Positions 34,840-44,664 of a DNA stretch of 64,000 nt are shown piece after piece. The position numbers and the translations under genes were made by a program. The notes under the pieces were generated by a model. It saw nothing but the letters and a program-made list of their open reading frames with translations, made no database searches and was not told where the DNA came from. Positions within the stretch are counted from its first letter, which is position 1, and every line of letters begins with the position of its first letter. Location of the stretch: the NCBI GenBank assembly GCA_002501485.1, contig DLTS01000011.1, positions 1 through 64,000 of the forward strand, read 5' to 3'. This DNA comes from Acidimicrobiaceae bacterium UBA7830 (lineage in GTDB: Bacteria; Actinomycetota; Acidimicrobiia; Acidimicrobiales; Ilumatobacteraceae).

Positions 34840-36258
34840 TTAGCTCAACAGTTCTGCTGCTTGGTTACGCAGATCGGTCAACCTGATCTTCACCCCGTTA
34901 GGCCCATCGGTGATGGGAAATTCATTGAGAGACACAACTCTTACTGGCACTTTGTAGCGGGCAAGTCGACCGCGGCAATGCTCGATGACCTCGTCCTCAC
35001 TGATGGTTGCACCCTCTTCGGGAATCACGAATGCAACTGGCCGTGACCCGGTCTGGAGACCAACGGCTACGACTTGGGCATCGGCAACTCTTGGAGCACT
35101 GCACAGTGCTTCAGCGATTTCTGCCGGCGCAACAAGAAATCCTCCCAGCCGAAGAATGTCGCCTAGTCGTGAGATGTAGTGGAAGGTGCGGTCGTCATCC
35201 ATCTCTGCGAGGTCGCCTGTCTTGAACCACACGACACCTATGTCATCAGTCACCATGTACTGGGCGGTGAGTTCGTCGTCGACGGCGTCACCACCCTCTT
35301 GGAGGTAGCCGGCGAAGAGACTCGGCCCACGAAGTTGAAGTTCGCCATCAACAACTCGCGCCGAGGCTCGAGGCGACACGAGCATGCCACCTGCACGAGA
35401 TCTACCGTCGCTATCGAGTCGTGGGTCGCGGAGCGAAAAGAGAGCTTGCACCTCACTCATTCCGTAGAGCCCGGTCAGGGTTGCGCCCTTTGCTTCCGCC
35501 CGGGAGACGATGTCACTCAACGATGTGTTGAACTGCGCGTATCCGCTGATGCGGAGATGAGAGAGATCAGCGCCGGCGAGCAAGAGCCGGTGGAACATGT
35601 CATCGCTTCCGTTCATCGCGGTGATCTGCTCACTATGAGTGAGCGCTGAGGTCCCATCAACAGAGAACTGGTTGACGACGACTCGGGCGCCAGCGGCAAC
35701 GGCGGCGATGAGGCTGCTGAGACCAAAGGTTCCACACAGCGGGAGTGCCATGAGAACGGTGTCGGCGTTCGAGTATCCAAAATGATCGACGATGTCAACG
35801 GTGTGTTCAATCACCGAGCGTTGATGGTGCAGGACCATCTTTGGCTTCGATGTCGTACCCGACGTTGTGAAGATGATGAACGGAAGATCTTGCGCATTCG
35901 CATACACATCAGGCTCGGCATCGTCGTGATGAGAGAGGTTTGGGTGGCGGGCTCCTGATCGAGTGACAAGTTCATCAACTTCGACTTGCGAATACTTCGT
36001 GTTCACCGCAACGACGACGATTCCTCCAAGAGCTGCTGCAAGAAGCAACTCAAGTGCTTGGATGTCATTTCCTCGGTGTAAAGCCAGCCGATCTCCTTGA
36101 GCGAAACCTTGGGCTCGTAGTTGACGGAGGCGCTGTTCGGCACGACGTACAAGTTCTTTGCTTTCAATCTCTTCTCCGTTGTCGAAGACAAGAACAGCAT
36201 CAGACATTGAGAACAGATCTGCCACGTTCTGAAAAGTTGTTTCGCGAATGGATGCCAT
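34840..36258 (-). CDS. Short AMP-binding acyl-CoA synthetase family protein
   Basis: A 472-residue member of the ANL superfamily. The P-loop is FTTSGTTSKPK, the A5 motif YGMSEVQ, and the A7/A8 hinge is KTGDLAEMDDDRTF and SRLGDILRLGGF. The catalytic Lys of A10 is probably the one in NGVKIRL. It is shorter than fatty-acyl-CoA ligases and lacks the usual RGGENI at A8. The ATG at 36258 is preferred to an upstream GTG. The acid it activates is unknown. Confidence 0.86.
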   Translation of the reverse strand: MASIRETTFQNVADLFSMSDAVLVFDNGEEIESKELVRRAEQRLRQLRAQGFAQGDRLALHRGNDIQALELLLAAALGGIVVVAVNTKYSQVEVDELVTRSGARHPNLSHHDDAEPDVYANAQDLPFIIFTTSGTTSKPKMVLHHQRSVIEHTVDIVDHFGYSNADTVLMALPLCGTFGLSSLIAAVAAGARVVVNQFSVDGTSALTHSEQITAMNGSDDMFHRLLLAGADLSHLRISGYAQFNTSLSDIVSRAEAKGATLTGLYGMSEVQALFSLRDPRLDSDGRSRAGGMLVSPRASARVVDGELQLRGPSLFAGYLQEGGDAVDDELTAQYMVTDDIGVVWFKTGDLAEMDDDRTFHYISRLGDILRLGGFLVAPAEIAEALCSAPRVADAQVVAVGLQTGSRPVAFVIPEEGATISEDEVIEHCRGRLARYKVPVRVVSLNEFPITDGPNGVKIRLTDLRNQAAELLS

Positions 36259-36287
36259 ACTGCAGTGTCGCACGGCAAACTGTTGGG

Positions 36288-36515
36288 ATGTTCCTCGGAG
36301 AGGACCTCATTGCGTGGTTGCTGCTTGCGCTTGGTGGCGCGTTGTGTATTGGAAACTTGCTCGCGCTCGTTCGACCGCCGACACCACCAGCAGGCTCGGT
36401 TGAAGCATTGACCGACGGTCCGCCTCCTCGACCTCCACTGTTTCGCAGCTTGTTCTACGCAGTGCTCGGTTTCATTGCCTCAGTGTGGTCACTTGCCACA
36501 CTGATCTCCGGGTAG
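36288..36515 (+). CDS. Small two-helix membrane protein
   Basis: A 75-residue protein divergent from the AMP-binding gene and 6 bases upstream of the ysxC-like gene. The hydrophobic segments are about residues 8-28 and 54-72, with a Pro-rich loop between them. I know no family for it. The tight spacing to the GTPase gene suggests co-expression. The start is the first ATG that keeps the first helix intact. Confidence 0.6.
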   Translation: MFLGEDLIAWLLLALGGALCIGNLLALVRPPTPPAGSVEALTDGPPPRPPLFRSLFYAVLGFIASVWSLATLISG

Positions 36516-36521
36516 TTCACC

Positions 36522-37109
36522 ATGGCGTCAAAACCGCTGCAGTTGAAGTTTGTGCAGTCAGCTACGCGGGTTCATCAACTGCCGGAACTCGGCCCTGAGG
36601 TTGCCTTTGTTGGTCGCTCAAATGTGGGGAAGAGTTCACTGATCAACGCCCTCGCCCATCAGCGTCAACTCGCACGAGTATCGAATACTCCCGGCCGTAC
36701 ACAGCTGATCAATGTCTTCTCGCACCTCGCCGGGGGAGCAGTCGTCGATTTGCCGGGTTACGGGTATGCGAGAGTCCCTGGCCACATTCGTGGCGACTGG
36801 TCGTCGATGATCGAGGGTTACCTTCTCGAACGCGAAGAACTCGTCATGGTTTTCGCGCTTGTTGACGGCGAGATCGGACCGACCCCGCTTGACGTACAGA
36901 TGCTTGAGTGGTTGCGGTACAACGACGTCCCTCACACGGTGGTCGCAACAAAATCCGACAAGGTGAAATCGGCAAAACGCCAACGTCGGAAACGTGATCT
37001 GGCTGAGGGATGCATGCTTGAACAGGGCGACATTGTGTGGGTGTCGGCATCAAAAAACGTCGGCGTCGATCGCTTGCGTGACCTTGTCATCAGCCACCTG
37101 ACGACCTGA
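36522..37109 (+). CDS. ysxC: Ribosome biogenesis GTPase YsxC/EngB
   Basis: A 195-residue EngB/YihA-type GTPase needed for large-subunit assembly in other bacteria. The G1 is GRSNVGKSS, the G2/G3 region includes TPGRTQLINVF and DLPGYGYAR, and the G4 is TKSDK. The final G5-like SASK is near residue 176. Length and motifs are typical. Confidence 0.94.
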   Translation: MASKPLQLKFVQSATRVHQLPELGPEVAFVGRSNVGKSSLINALAHQRQLARVSNTPGRTQLINVFSHLAGGAVVDLPGYGYARVPGHIRGDWSSMIEGYLLEREELVMVFALVDGEIGPTPLDVQMLEWLRYNDVPHTVVATKSDKVKSAKRQRRKRDLAEGCMLEQGDIVWVSASKNVGVDRLRDLVISHLTT

Positions 37110-37181
37110 GCGCCCTGGTGGCGAAAACGAGTTGTCACCGATGAGAAGTTGCTCTTCCTTATCGGTAAAACTAGGCGTTCT

Positions 37182-38936
37182 ATGCCTACCGCACTGATGC
37201 AGCATTATTTGTCGACATGGGAAGAAATGGCGGCCGATGGTGGCCAGTTCGAAATGACCGAAATCACCGTTCGTGGGGTTCCGATGCGCGTGTACAAGAA
37301 TGCGCCGCCAACAATGCGTGCCTTTTGGGAACTGACCGCCGGGTATGCCGACCGCGATTACATCGTCTACGAGGATGAGCGGTTCACCTACGCCGAGGTC
37401 GCAGCATCGGTTCGTTCGCTCGCCCACTACTTTCGAGATTCCCACGGCGTTGGCAGTGGCGATCGGGTTGCGATCTCGATGCGAAATTTCCCAGAGTGGG
37501 TGGTGACGTACTGGGCAACGGTGTCACTTGGCGCAGCCGTTGTTGGCATGAATGCGTGGTGGACTTCAGAAGAGATGAAGTTTGGTCTCAATGACGCGCA
37601 GCCAAAGGTCGCGATCGTCGATGATGAACGCCTCGAGCGACTGTTGCCGGTGCTTGACGAGGTCCGCGCCGATGTCGCTCTTCATGTGATATCGGTGCGC
37701 AGTGACCGCGACCTTCCTGACAACTGTTCACGTTGGAGTGATGTTGTTGATGCGTCTAACGCTCCAGCAGACCTGCCGCCGGCCGATATCGACCCCGACG
37801 ACGACGCCTGCATTTTCTACACCTCAGGAACGACCGGCTTCCCCAAGGGTGCTCAACTCACCCACCGAGGTTCAGTACACAATGTTATGAATCTTGTCTT
37901 CATGAGCCTGACTGCTGCAGCCGCTGAGGCAAAGGCGAAGGCTGCAGGCGATATTGAAGGCAATGAGATGGGCAATCTCACCGACTCTGCCAGTCAGCCG
38001 GTGTATATGGCGCCGACACCGTTGTTCCATGTCACGGCGAACAACTGTCTCTTGCAGCCATGCACGCTCGTCGGCGGAAAAATTGTGCTCACCTACAAAT
38101 GGGATCCAGGTCGTGCACTCGAACTCATTGAACGCGAAGGCGTTACCACATTCTCTGGTGTGCCCACGATGAGTCGAGAACTGATTTCGCATCCAGATTG
38201 GGAAACCCGCGACACGAGCACAGTGCAAGGAATGGGCGGTGGCGGCGCAGCATTGCAACCTGACCTTGTCGACAAGATCGACAAGAGCCTGTCGAAGGGC
38301 GCACCGTCAACCGGCTACGGGCTGACCGAAACACACGGCATCGTGACCTCCAGCGCAGCGAAGTTTTTCATTGAGAAGCCTGCGTCTTGTGGTCGCGTCG
38401 TACCGGTCTGCGATGTAAAGCTCATCGATGACGATGAAAACGACGTTGTGATCACTCCAGAGGCGCGCGGGCAATTGTGTGTGCGTGGACCGGTCGTGGT
38501 GAAGGGGTACATCAATCGACCTGAGGCAACAGCAGACGCGATTCGCAACGGATGGTTTAACACGGGCGATGTTGCAATGGTTGATGACGACGGGTTTATT
38601 TACATCGTTGACCGAGCCAAGGACATGGTGTTGCGCGGTGGAGAGAACGTGTACTCAGCAGAGGTTGAGGCTGCCATCTATCAGAACGAAGCAGTTGCAG
38701 AGGCCGCCGTGTTTGGCGTTCCTGACGACCGCCTCGGAGAAGAGGTTGGTGTCGCCATTCACTTGCACCCGAGTGCCTCGCTGTCGGCCGAAGCTCTTCA
38801 AGAGTTCTTAGGTAAGCGCATTGCGAAGCACAAGGTGCCTCGCTACGTGTGGATTCTTGATGAGAAACTTCCGCAAAACGCGAACGGCAAATTTTTGAAA
38901 CGCGAGCTAAAAGAGCGGCTTATCCCGACGTTGTGA
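37182..38936 (+). CDS. Long-chain fatty-acid-CoA ligase family protein
   Basis: A 584-residue ANL enzyme forming acyl-CoA from a carboxylic acid with ATP. The P-loop is [16 protein letters not shown], the A5 [10 protein letters not shown], the A8 [15 protein letters not shown] and the catalytic Lys of A10 lies in [13 protein letters not shown]. The likely start is ATG 37182, with 37197 also possible. The 3' end overlaps the convergent clpB stop by 17 bases. The substrate is not determined. Confidence 0.9.
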   Translation: MPTALMQHYLSTWEEMAADGGQFEMTEITVRGVPMRVYKNAPPTMRAFWELTAGYADRDYIVYEDERFTYAEVAASVRSLAHYFRDSHGVGSGDRVAISMRNFPEWVVTYWATVSLGAAVVGMNAWWTSEEMKFGLNDAQPKVAIVDDERLERLLPVLDEVRADVALHVISVRSDRDLPDNCSRWSDVVDASNAPADLPPADIDPDDDACIFYTSGTTGFPKGAQLTHRGSVHNVMNLVFMSLTAAAAEAKAKAAGDIEGNEMGNLTDSASQPVYMAPTPLFHVTANNCLLQPCTLVGGKIVLTYKWDPGRALELIEREGVTTFSGVPTMSRELISHPDWETRDTSTVQGMGGGGAALQPDLVDKIDKSLSKGAPSTGYGLTETHGIVTSSAAKFFIEKPASCGRVVPVCDVKLIDDDENDVVITPEARGQLCVRGPVVVKGYINRPEATADAIRNGWFNTGDVAMVDDDGFIYIVDRAKDMVLRGGENVYSAEVEAAIYQNEAVAEAAVFGVPDDRLGEEVGVAIHLHPSASLSAEALQEFLGKRIAKHKVPRYVWILDEKLPQNANGKFLKRELKERLIPTL

Positions 38937-41412
38937 GTTCGATGGTGCTGCCGTTCATTCCGACGGTGAGTGAACTACCTTCGGTGGCCTTACCCTCGAG
39001 GATCATGATCGCGGCACGGTCACCGATTTCTCGTTGAATCACTCGTTTGAGGGGTCGTGCGCCGAACGCCGGGTCGAACCCGATTTCAGCGAGGGCATCT
39101 AGAGCGTCGGAGGTCACCATCAGTTCGATTCGTTTGCTGTCCATGAGTCGAGCTTGAAGACGTTCAATGTGAATGTCGACGATGTGACGAAGATCAAATT
39201 GAGTTAGCTCACTGAATCTGATGATGTCGTCAACTCGGTTGAGGAACTCCGGCTTGAAGAACGATGACGGATCTCCGGCAAGGTTTGAGGTCATGATGAG
39301 AACAGCATTCGTGAAGTCAACGGTTCGACCTTGACCGTCGGTGAGACGTCCGTCGTCGAGTACCTGCAGTAAGACGTTGAACACATCAGGATGTGCTTTT
39401 TCGATCTCATCGAGGAGCACCACCGAGTACGGGCGCCGTCGAACAGCCTCGGTGAGTTGGCCACCCTCGTCGTAACCGACGTATCCGGGAGGTGCGCCGA
39501 TGAGCCGGCTCACCGTGTGCTTTTCCATGTATTCACCCATGTCGATGCGCACCATCGCCCGTTCATCGTCAAAGAGGAACTCGGCAAGTGCCCGAGCAAG
39601 TTCGGTCTTTCCAACTCCGGTGGGCCCGAGAAACATGAATGAACCGATTGGTCGGTTCGGGTCGCTGATACCGGCTCGACTGCGTCGAACTGCGTTGGCA
39701 ACAGCGGTTACAGCATCGTGTTGGCCGATCACTCGTTGATGTAACGACTCTTCGAGATGTACGAGTTTCGCCATCTCGCTTTCCATCAGTTTTGCCATCG
39801 GGACGCCGGTCCACTTGGCGACCACTTCAGCGATGTCTTCTGCGTCGACTTCCTCTTTTAGCATTCGGGCTGCCACTTGGAGTTCGTCAAGGTGTGTAGT
39901 TGCTTCATCGATGCGGCGTTCGAGTTCGGGAATTCTGCCGTAGCGAATTTCGGCGGCAAGGTTGAGATCTGTTTCTCGTTCTGCCTGGCTACGCAGTTGC
40001 TCAAGTTCTTCTTTGAGGTTGCGGATCGCCTCGATGGCCTGCTTCTCAGCTTCCCATCGTTGTTTCATGGTCGAACGTTCTGCATTGAGTGATGCAAGTT
40101 CGTTGTGCAGATGGTCGAGGCGCTCTCGGCTGATGTCGTCATGTTCTTTTTCAAGAGCGACTTGTTCAATTTCGAGCTGCAGGATGCGCCGTTCAACAAT
40201 GTCGATTTCGGTCGGCATCGAATCGATTTCGATACGCAGTTTTGACGCGGCCTCGTCGACGAGGTCGATGGCTTTGTCGGGAAGAAATCGGTTGGTGAGG
40301 TACCGGTTTGAGAGCACGGCCGCGGAAACAAGAGCGGAATCTTGAATGCGTACACCGTGGTGAACCTCGTAGCGCTCTCTGAGCCCTCTCAAGATGCCAA
40401 TGGTGTCTTCGACGGTCGGCTCACCGACGTATACCTGCTGGAACCGACGCTCGAGAGCCGCATCTTTTTCGACGTATTTGCGGTATTCGTCGAGGGTGGT
40501 GGCACCGATGAGGTGAAGTTCGCCTCGGGCGAGCATTGGTTTAATCATATTGCCGGCGTCCATTGCGCCTTCTGAAGCTCCGGCGCCGACGATGGTGTGA
40601 AGTTCGTCGATGAAGGTGACGATTTCGCCAGCAGCATCGGTGATCTCTTTGAGAACGGCTTTGAGGCGTTCTTCGAATTCACCTCGGTATTTTGCACCAG
40701 CGAGCATCGAGGCGATATCGAGTGAGATCAGGCGCTTTCCTTTCAGGCCCTCGGGCACATCTCCATCGGAAATTCGTCGTGCAAGGCCTTCTGCGATTGC
40801 GGTCTTTCCTACGCCTGGTTCGCCGATGAGCACCGGGTTGTTTTTTGTGCGTCGGCTGAGCACTTGAATGACACGACGGATTTCGTCGTCGCGGCCGATG
40901 ACCGGATCGATCTTTCCTGCAGCAGCTTGGGCGGTGAGGTCGTGCCCATATTTTTCGAGTGCAGCAAATTTTGCTTCAGGGTCTTGATCGGTGATGCGGT
41001 GGTTGCCGCGAACATCTTTGAGCGCTTGCAGCATTTCTTCTGACCCAACACCAACTCGCTGATTCATGGCGAGAAGGAGGTGCTCAACTGAGAGGTAATC
41101 GTCTCTTAGATCTTTTCGATAGGAGTCTGCGTTGTCGAAGATATTCGACAGTTCGCGATCCATGCGAGGCTCGTCGCCGCCTTGTGCTTGCGGCAGTTTT
41201 GAGATCGCCTCGTCGGCACGATTGGCGACCATGCCGGGGGCTTGGCCGAGTTTTGAGAGAAGAGCGGCTGCAACGGTGCCCTCCTGTGATGCGATCGCAA
41301 ACAGGAGGTGGTCAGCGGTGAGTTGGGGGTTGGCGAGTGACCGCGCAAGGTCTCCGGCCTCTGCGACTGCCTCTTGGGTTTTTGTCGTCCATTTCTTTGG
41401 ATCGAGTGCCAT
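38920..41412 (-). CDS. clpB: ATP-dependent disaggregase ClpB
   Basis: An 830-residue Hsp104-type AAA+ protein that rescues aggregated proteins with DnaK. The N-terminal Clp_N domain (1-145) is followed by AAA-1 (GEPGVGKTA), a coiled M-domain (about 400-520) and AAA-2 (GPTGVGKTE). The segment between TSNLAGD and FFKPEFLNR is shorter than in E. coli ClpB. An operator resembling HAIR lies 40 bases upstream of the ATG, and a DnaA-box sequence overlaps the start codon. Confidence 0.96.
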   Translation of the reverse strand: MALDPKKWTTKTQEAVAEAGDLARSLANPQLTADHLLFAIASQEGTVAAALLSKLGQAPGMVANRADEAISKLPQAQGGDEPRMDRELSNIFDNADSYRKDLRDDYLSVEHLLLAMNQRVGVGSEEMLQALKDVRGNHRITDQDPEAKFAALEKYGHDLTAQAAAGKIDPVIGRDDEIRRVIQVLSRRTKNNPVLIGEPGVGKTAIAEGLARRISDGDVPEGLKGKRLISLDIASMLAGAKYRGEFEERLKAVLKEITDAAGEIVTFIDELHTIVGAGASEGAMDAGNMIKPMLARGELHLIGATTLDEYRKYVEKDAALERRFQQVYVGEPTVEDTIGILRGLRERYEVHHGVRIQDSALVSAAVLSNRYLTNRFLPDKAIDLVDEAASKLRIEIDSMPTEIDIVERRILQLEIEQVALEKEHDDISRERLDHLHNELASLNAERSTMKQRWEAEKQAIEAIRNLKEELEQLRSQAERETDLNLAAEIRYGRIPELERRIDEATTHLDELQVAARMLKEEVDAEDIAEVVAKWTGVPMAKLMESEMAKLVHLEESLHQRVIGQHDAVTAVANAVRRSRAGISDPNRPIGSFMFLGPTGVGKTELARALAEFLFDDERAMVRIDMGEYMEKHTVSRLIGAPPGYVGYDEGGQLTEAVRRRPYSVVLLDEIEKAHPDVFNVLLQVLDDGRLTDGQGRTVDFTNAVLIMTSNLAGDPSSFFKPEFLNRVDDIIRFSELTQFDLRHIVDIHIERLQARLMDSKRIELMVTSDALDALAEIGFDPAFGARPLKRVIQREIGDRAAIMILEGKATEGSSLTVGMNGSTIELTTSG

Positions 41413-41420
41413 GTGGATAA
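41412..41420 (-). promoter_or_regulatory. DnaA-box sequence at the clpB start codon
   Basis: TGTGGATAA, the complement of the exact consensus TTATCCACA, overlaps the clpB initiator codon complement. It may be chance; position over a start codon makes a regulatory role possible. Confidence 0.35.
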
Positions 41421-41452
41421 CTTATCGATCCATTTTGCGGAAACCTACAAAT

Positions 41453-41473
41453 GTTGAGTCATTTCGACTAAAG
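41453..41473. promoter_or_regulatory. HAIR-like operator upstream of clpB
   Basis: GTTGAGT-N7-ACTAAAG matches the HspR inverted repeat HAIR (CTTGAGT-N7-ACTCAAG) at 12 of 14 positions with the right 7-base spacing. It is 40 bases upstream of the clpB start. HspR controls clpB and dnaK in actinobacteria. hspR itself is not in the window. Confidence 0.7.
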
Positions 41474-41524
41474 ATTTCTTAGTTCAGGGACTGAGAAAAC
41501 GCAGAGATTGTTATCTTTAAGGGC

Positions 41525-43297
41525 TTAAAAGGCATCCGCAGGAATCGCGTAGAGCGTCTCAGATGACATCTTTACTGCGCTTGCCCAGCCTTCCGCAGCA
41601 GGCAACAATTGCTCACAGAAAAACCGAGCTGAAGCGATTTTTGCGCCCTCAAATTCATTTGATGGGTCGAGTCCGACAACGCTTCCGGCAAGGAGCCCCG
41701 CACATACGGTGGTTCCAAGCATTCGGAGATACGGCGTCGATGACGCCAGCAGGCTCGCAGGATCATTACTTGCAACGCTGACGAGGTGCTCAGTCGCCTT
41801 GCGGCTGCTAGAAATGGCCTGGCGCATATTTTCTGCGGCGACAGCCATGCCGTCGACGTTGTCAACATCATCGAGCATTGACTCGAAACGATCGAGTTCG
41901 TCGTGCACGACCCCTCCTGAACGCATGCCAAGTTTGCGGCCAACAAGGTCGGCCGCCTGTATGCCATTTGTCCCCTCATAGATCGGGAGGATTCGAGCGT
42001 CGCGATAGTGCTGCGCAACTCCGGTTTCTTCGACGTAGCCCATGCCACCAAAAATCTGGACAGCTGAAGAGGTGCATTCTTGGGCAATATCAGTGCAGAG
42101 CGACTTCGAAAGTGGAATGTAGAGGTCAGCCTTTTCGCGCCATGAGCGAGCTACCTCGGTATCAGTGGCGGCTTTCGCCATATCGAGGAAGGCCGCATTC
42201 GTGTACGTCAGTGCTCGCATTGCGTCGATCCATGCACGCTGTGTCATCAACAGACGGCGAACGTCTGGATGCTCAACGATGAGGCTTTGCTCGCCAGCAG
42301 GGGCACCAATTGCACGACCCTGGCGACGTTCATTCGCGTACTGCACCGCATCTTGGTACGCACGTTCGGTGATGGCAAGACCTTGCAACCCGACGGAGAG
42401 GCGGGCGTTGTTCATCATCGTGAACATGTTGCGCATGCCTTCGTTTTCTTCTCCGACAAGCCATCCGATGGCTCCGTCGTTTTCGCCGTAAGACATCACA
42501 CACGTCGGCGAACCGTGGATACCGAGTTTGTGCTCGATCGATACACAACTCACGTCATTCTTTTCACCGATTGAGCCATCGGCATTCAAAAGGAACTTAG
42601 GAACAAGAAACATTGAAATTCCTTTAGTTCCGGGAGGTGCTCCGGGAGTGCGTGCGAGCACGAGGTGAATGATCTGGTCGGTCATGTCATGTTCGCCGAA
42701 GGTGATCCAGATCTTCGTGCCAGTGATCTTCCATGAGCCATCGGCATTTGGTTCGGCCTTTGTTCGCACTGCGCCGACATCGCTTCCTGCTTGTGGTTCT
42801 GACAGGTTCATCGTGCCTGCCCACTCACCGGTGAGCATCTTAGGCAGGTACGTCTCTTTCTGCTCCTGTGAGCCGTGAGCCTCAATGGCGTCGATGGCGC
42901 CTTGCGTGAGGAGAGGGCACAGCGCCATTGACATGTTGGCGCTGTTCAGCATTTCTTGAACAGCGAGTGCTGTCATCCAGGGAAACCCGGCTCCGCCGTA
43001 TTCGGCATCGAATGGCATCGCTCCAAATCCCGATGCGACATATTGCGCGTAGGCGGGCTTAAACGATTCAGGGGTGGTCACCGATGCGTCAGCATGCCAC
43101 TGGGCTTTGACAGTGTCGCCATCTTTATTGGTCGGGGCAACTACCTCGGACATGAACCGTCCGACCTCTTCAAGCACGCCAATAACGGTGTCGGAATCAA
43201 CATGAGAGAACAGTTCTTGGTCAAGAACCTGGTCGAGTCCCGCAACGTTGGTCAGCGTGTGTGCGATGTCGGCAATGGGAGCACGATAGTTAGCCAT
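41525..43297 (-). CDS. Acyl-CoA dehydrogenase (long form)
   Basis: A 590-residue flavoprotein of the longer acyl-CoA dehydrogenase type with a C-terminal extension. The mid-domain has LSEPQAGSDVGAVRT, the FAD/substrate region is WITFGEHDM, and the catalytic Glu lies in IYEGTNGIQAAD. It catalyses the first step of beta-oxidation on an unknown acyl chain. It lies near a hotdog thioesterase on the same strand. Confidence 0.92.
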   Translation of the reverse strand: MANYRAPIADIAHTLTNVAGLDQVLDQELFSHVDSDTVIGVLEEVGRFMSEVVAPTNKDGDTVKAQWHADASVTTPESFKPAYAQYVASGFGAMPFDAEYGGAGFPWMTALAVQEMLNSANMSMALCPLLTQGAIDAIEAHGSQEQKETYLPKMLTGEWAGTMNLSEPQAGSDVGAVRTKAEPNADGSWKITGTKIWITFGEHDMTDQIIHLVLARTPGAPPGTKGISMFLVPKFLLNADGSIGEKNDVSCVSIEHKLGIHGSPTCVMSYGENDGAIGWLVGEENEGMRNMFTMMNNARLSVGLQGLAITERAYQDAVQYANERRQGRAIGAPAGEQSLIVEHPDVRRLLMTQRAWIDAMRALTYTNAAFLDMAKAATDTEVARSWREKADLYIPLSKSLCTDIAQECTSSAVQIFGGMGYVEETGVAQHYRDARILPIYEGTNGIQAADLVGRKLGMRSGGVVHDELDRFESMLDDVDNVDGMAVAAENMRQAISSSRKATEHLVSVASNDPASLLASSTPYLRMLGTTVCAGLLAGSVVGLDPSNEFEGAKIASARFFCEQLLPAAEGWASAVKMSSETLYAIPADAF

Positions 43298-43356
43298 GCC
43301 CTACATTCTGCCAGCAATTGGCTTGCAGGGCTCTAAGCAGTAGAAGGTTTTGAAAG

Positions 43357-43797
43357 TTAGGGATGTTGCTCGCGTTCGTGAAGAAATTCGCTGATCGTTC
43401 CACCGACGCGCTGCATTCGACCGTAAAAGTGGGCGATCTCATCACCATCTTGATTGGTGACGACAGCGTCATGGAGACTCGGGCGCTTGCCTTTCCACCG
43501 AGTGGTGCCAATAGCGGTGAGGCGATCGCCCGGGTAGGCCGACTTCACCCACTCGATTGACCCGTTTGTCGCAAGTGCCATCTCGTCGTAACTACTTGCT
43601 GACATGGCCATTGCCGTGTCGGCAAGGATGAAGACAACACCGCCCTGGCAGACGCCGGCACCGTTCGTCATTTCTTCGGTCACAGTCATCTCAATCACGC
43701 ACCGGTCATGATTCAATTCAACCATCTCCATCTTGAACATGTTGAAGACGCGGTCGAACTTCAGCAAACGTCGAACGAGGGCCTCGGGGTCGCTCAT
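43357..43797 (-). CDS. PaaI-like hotdog thioesterase
   Basis: A 146-residue hotdog-fold protein. The family segment GAGVCQGGVVFILADTAMAMS corresponds to the PaaI active-site helix (the residues at about 47-67). PaaI thioesterases hydrolyse phenylacetyl- or hydroxyphenylacetyl-CoA dead-end products. The substrate here may differ, since no paa genes are in the window. It lies 59 bases upstream of the acyl-CoA dehydrogenase and likely shares a transcript. Confidence 0.88.
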   Translation of the reverse strand: MSDPEALVRRLLKFDRVFNMFKMEMVELNHDRCVIEMTVTEEMTNGAGVCQGGVVFILADTAMAMSASSYDEMALATNGSIEWVKSAYPGDRLTAIGTTRWKGKRPSLHDAVVTNQDGDEIAHFYGRMQRVGGTISEFLHEREQHP

Positions 43798-43816
43798 GTT
43801 CGAAGGTTAGACAGTG

Positions 43817-44662
43817 TTAGGCCGACGACCGGAGCCAATCGGCGATGTGGTTGCCCGATCGATCGAGTTGTTTGTATTCAGCGATTGGTACCGGCATCGA
43901 CTCGATTGCGTTGGCGAGAGCAACTGCAGACATCTGATCGACATCAACCAGATCAGGCAGAGGCAATTGATGGGTTCGAATCGTGAACAGCACGCAGTTC
44001 GTTTGTGGGAATCGACGCAGAGTCTCTCGTTCGATTCTCAAGTGGTGGTCGCTCGCAGGTGCATCGACGGGGCGAGGAGCCGCAGTACCGTCAACTGCTT
44101 GGTAGAGATCATCGGTGTCGATAACACCCCATCCCAGGCGCCACATCGGGCGATCAGGTTTGAGTCGGCGAAGCACGTCATCGATTACTGGGCCAAGCTG
44201 CTCATTGAGAAGCGCGACCGGTTCATGAACTTCGGACATGCTGAGACCAAGTTTCGATCGGAGATCCCACCGATTTGGAAAGCAGACGCTGCCGGCACCA
44301 AAGACAAATTTCTTGTCACGTTCCACCATGAGCACAAGATCTTCTTGAATGAGTCGACCTGCTGCATCGAGAGGATGCAGATCTGTGTCGACGCTGACGG
44401 TCGCAGCGTGCGAAGGATGCTCTCTTTCGAGATGTGCGATGAGTACCTCAAGTACTTCTTGTGCTTGGTCTTCAGTGTCGTCAAGCGCGCAGAACGCCGT
44501 CGACGGATGCGACGACATGATCTCCGCTTTTAGCGCAAGTTCGTGAGCAGCATCGTCGTCAATTTCGATCCATCGTTCGAGGTCAAGTGGCCGAACACCG
44601 AGACGCCACCGAAACTCGCCGGCGGTCTCACGCCAAGGCTCATAGGGCGGACGGCGTGTCAT
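43817..44662 (-). CDS. DUF3445 (heme-dependent oxidative N-demethylase-like) protein
   Basis: A 281-residue protein of the DUF3445/HDOD family, known as a catalytic subunit of dimethylamine monooxygenase. Recognisable segments are RWRLGVRPLDLERWIEID, EDLVLM, CFPNRWDLRSKLG and LRIERETLRRFPQTNCVLFT. The partner subunits of the amine monooxygenase are not neighbours, so it may act alone or on another substrate. It abuts hisD, separated by only 2 bases. Confidence 0.85.
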   Translation of the reverse strand: MTRRPPYEPWRETAGEFRWRLGVRPLDLERWIEIDDDAAHELALKAEIMSSHPSTAFCALDDTEDQAQEVLEVLIAHLEREHPSHAATVSVDTDLHPLDAAGRLIQEDLVLMVERDKKFVFGAGSVCFPNRWDLRSKLGLSMSEVHEPVALLNEQLGPVIDDVLRRLKPDRPMWRLGWGVIDTDDLYQAVDGTAAPRPVDAPASDHHLRIERETLRRFPQTNCVLFTIRTHQLPLPDLVDVDQMSAVALANAIESMPVPIAEYKQLDRSGNHIADWLRSSA

Positions 44663-44664
44663 GT

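Noticed and set aside
36054..36287. Extension of the small membrane protein frame
   Set aside because: It lies antisense to the AMP-binding gene; only the part after 36288 has membrane-protein character.
33089..38936. Biosynthetic gene cluster (drug-type exporter plus acyl-activating enzymes)
   Set aside because: No polyketide, peptide synthetase or tailoring genes; the genes point in mixed directions with housekeeping genes between them.
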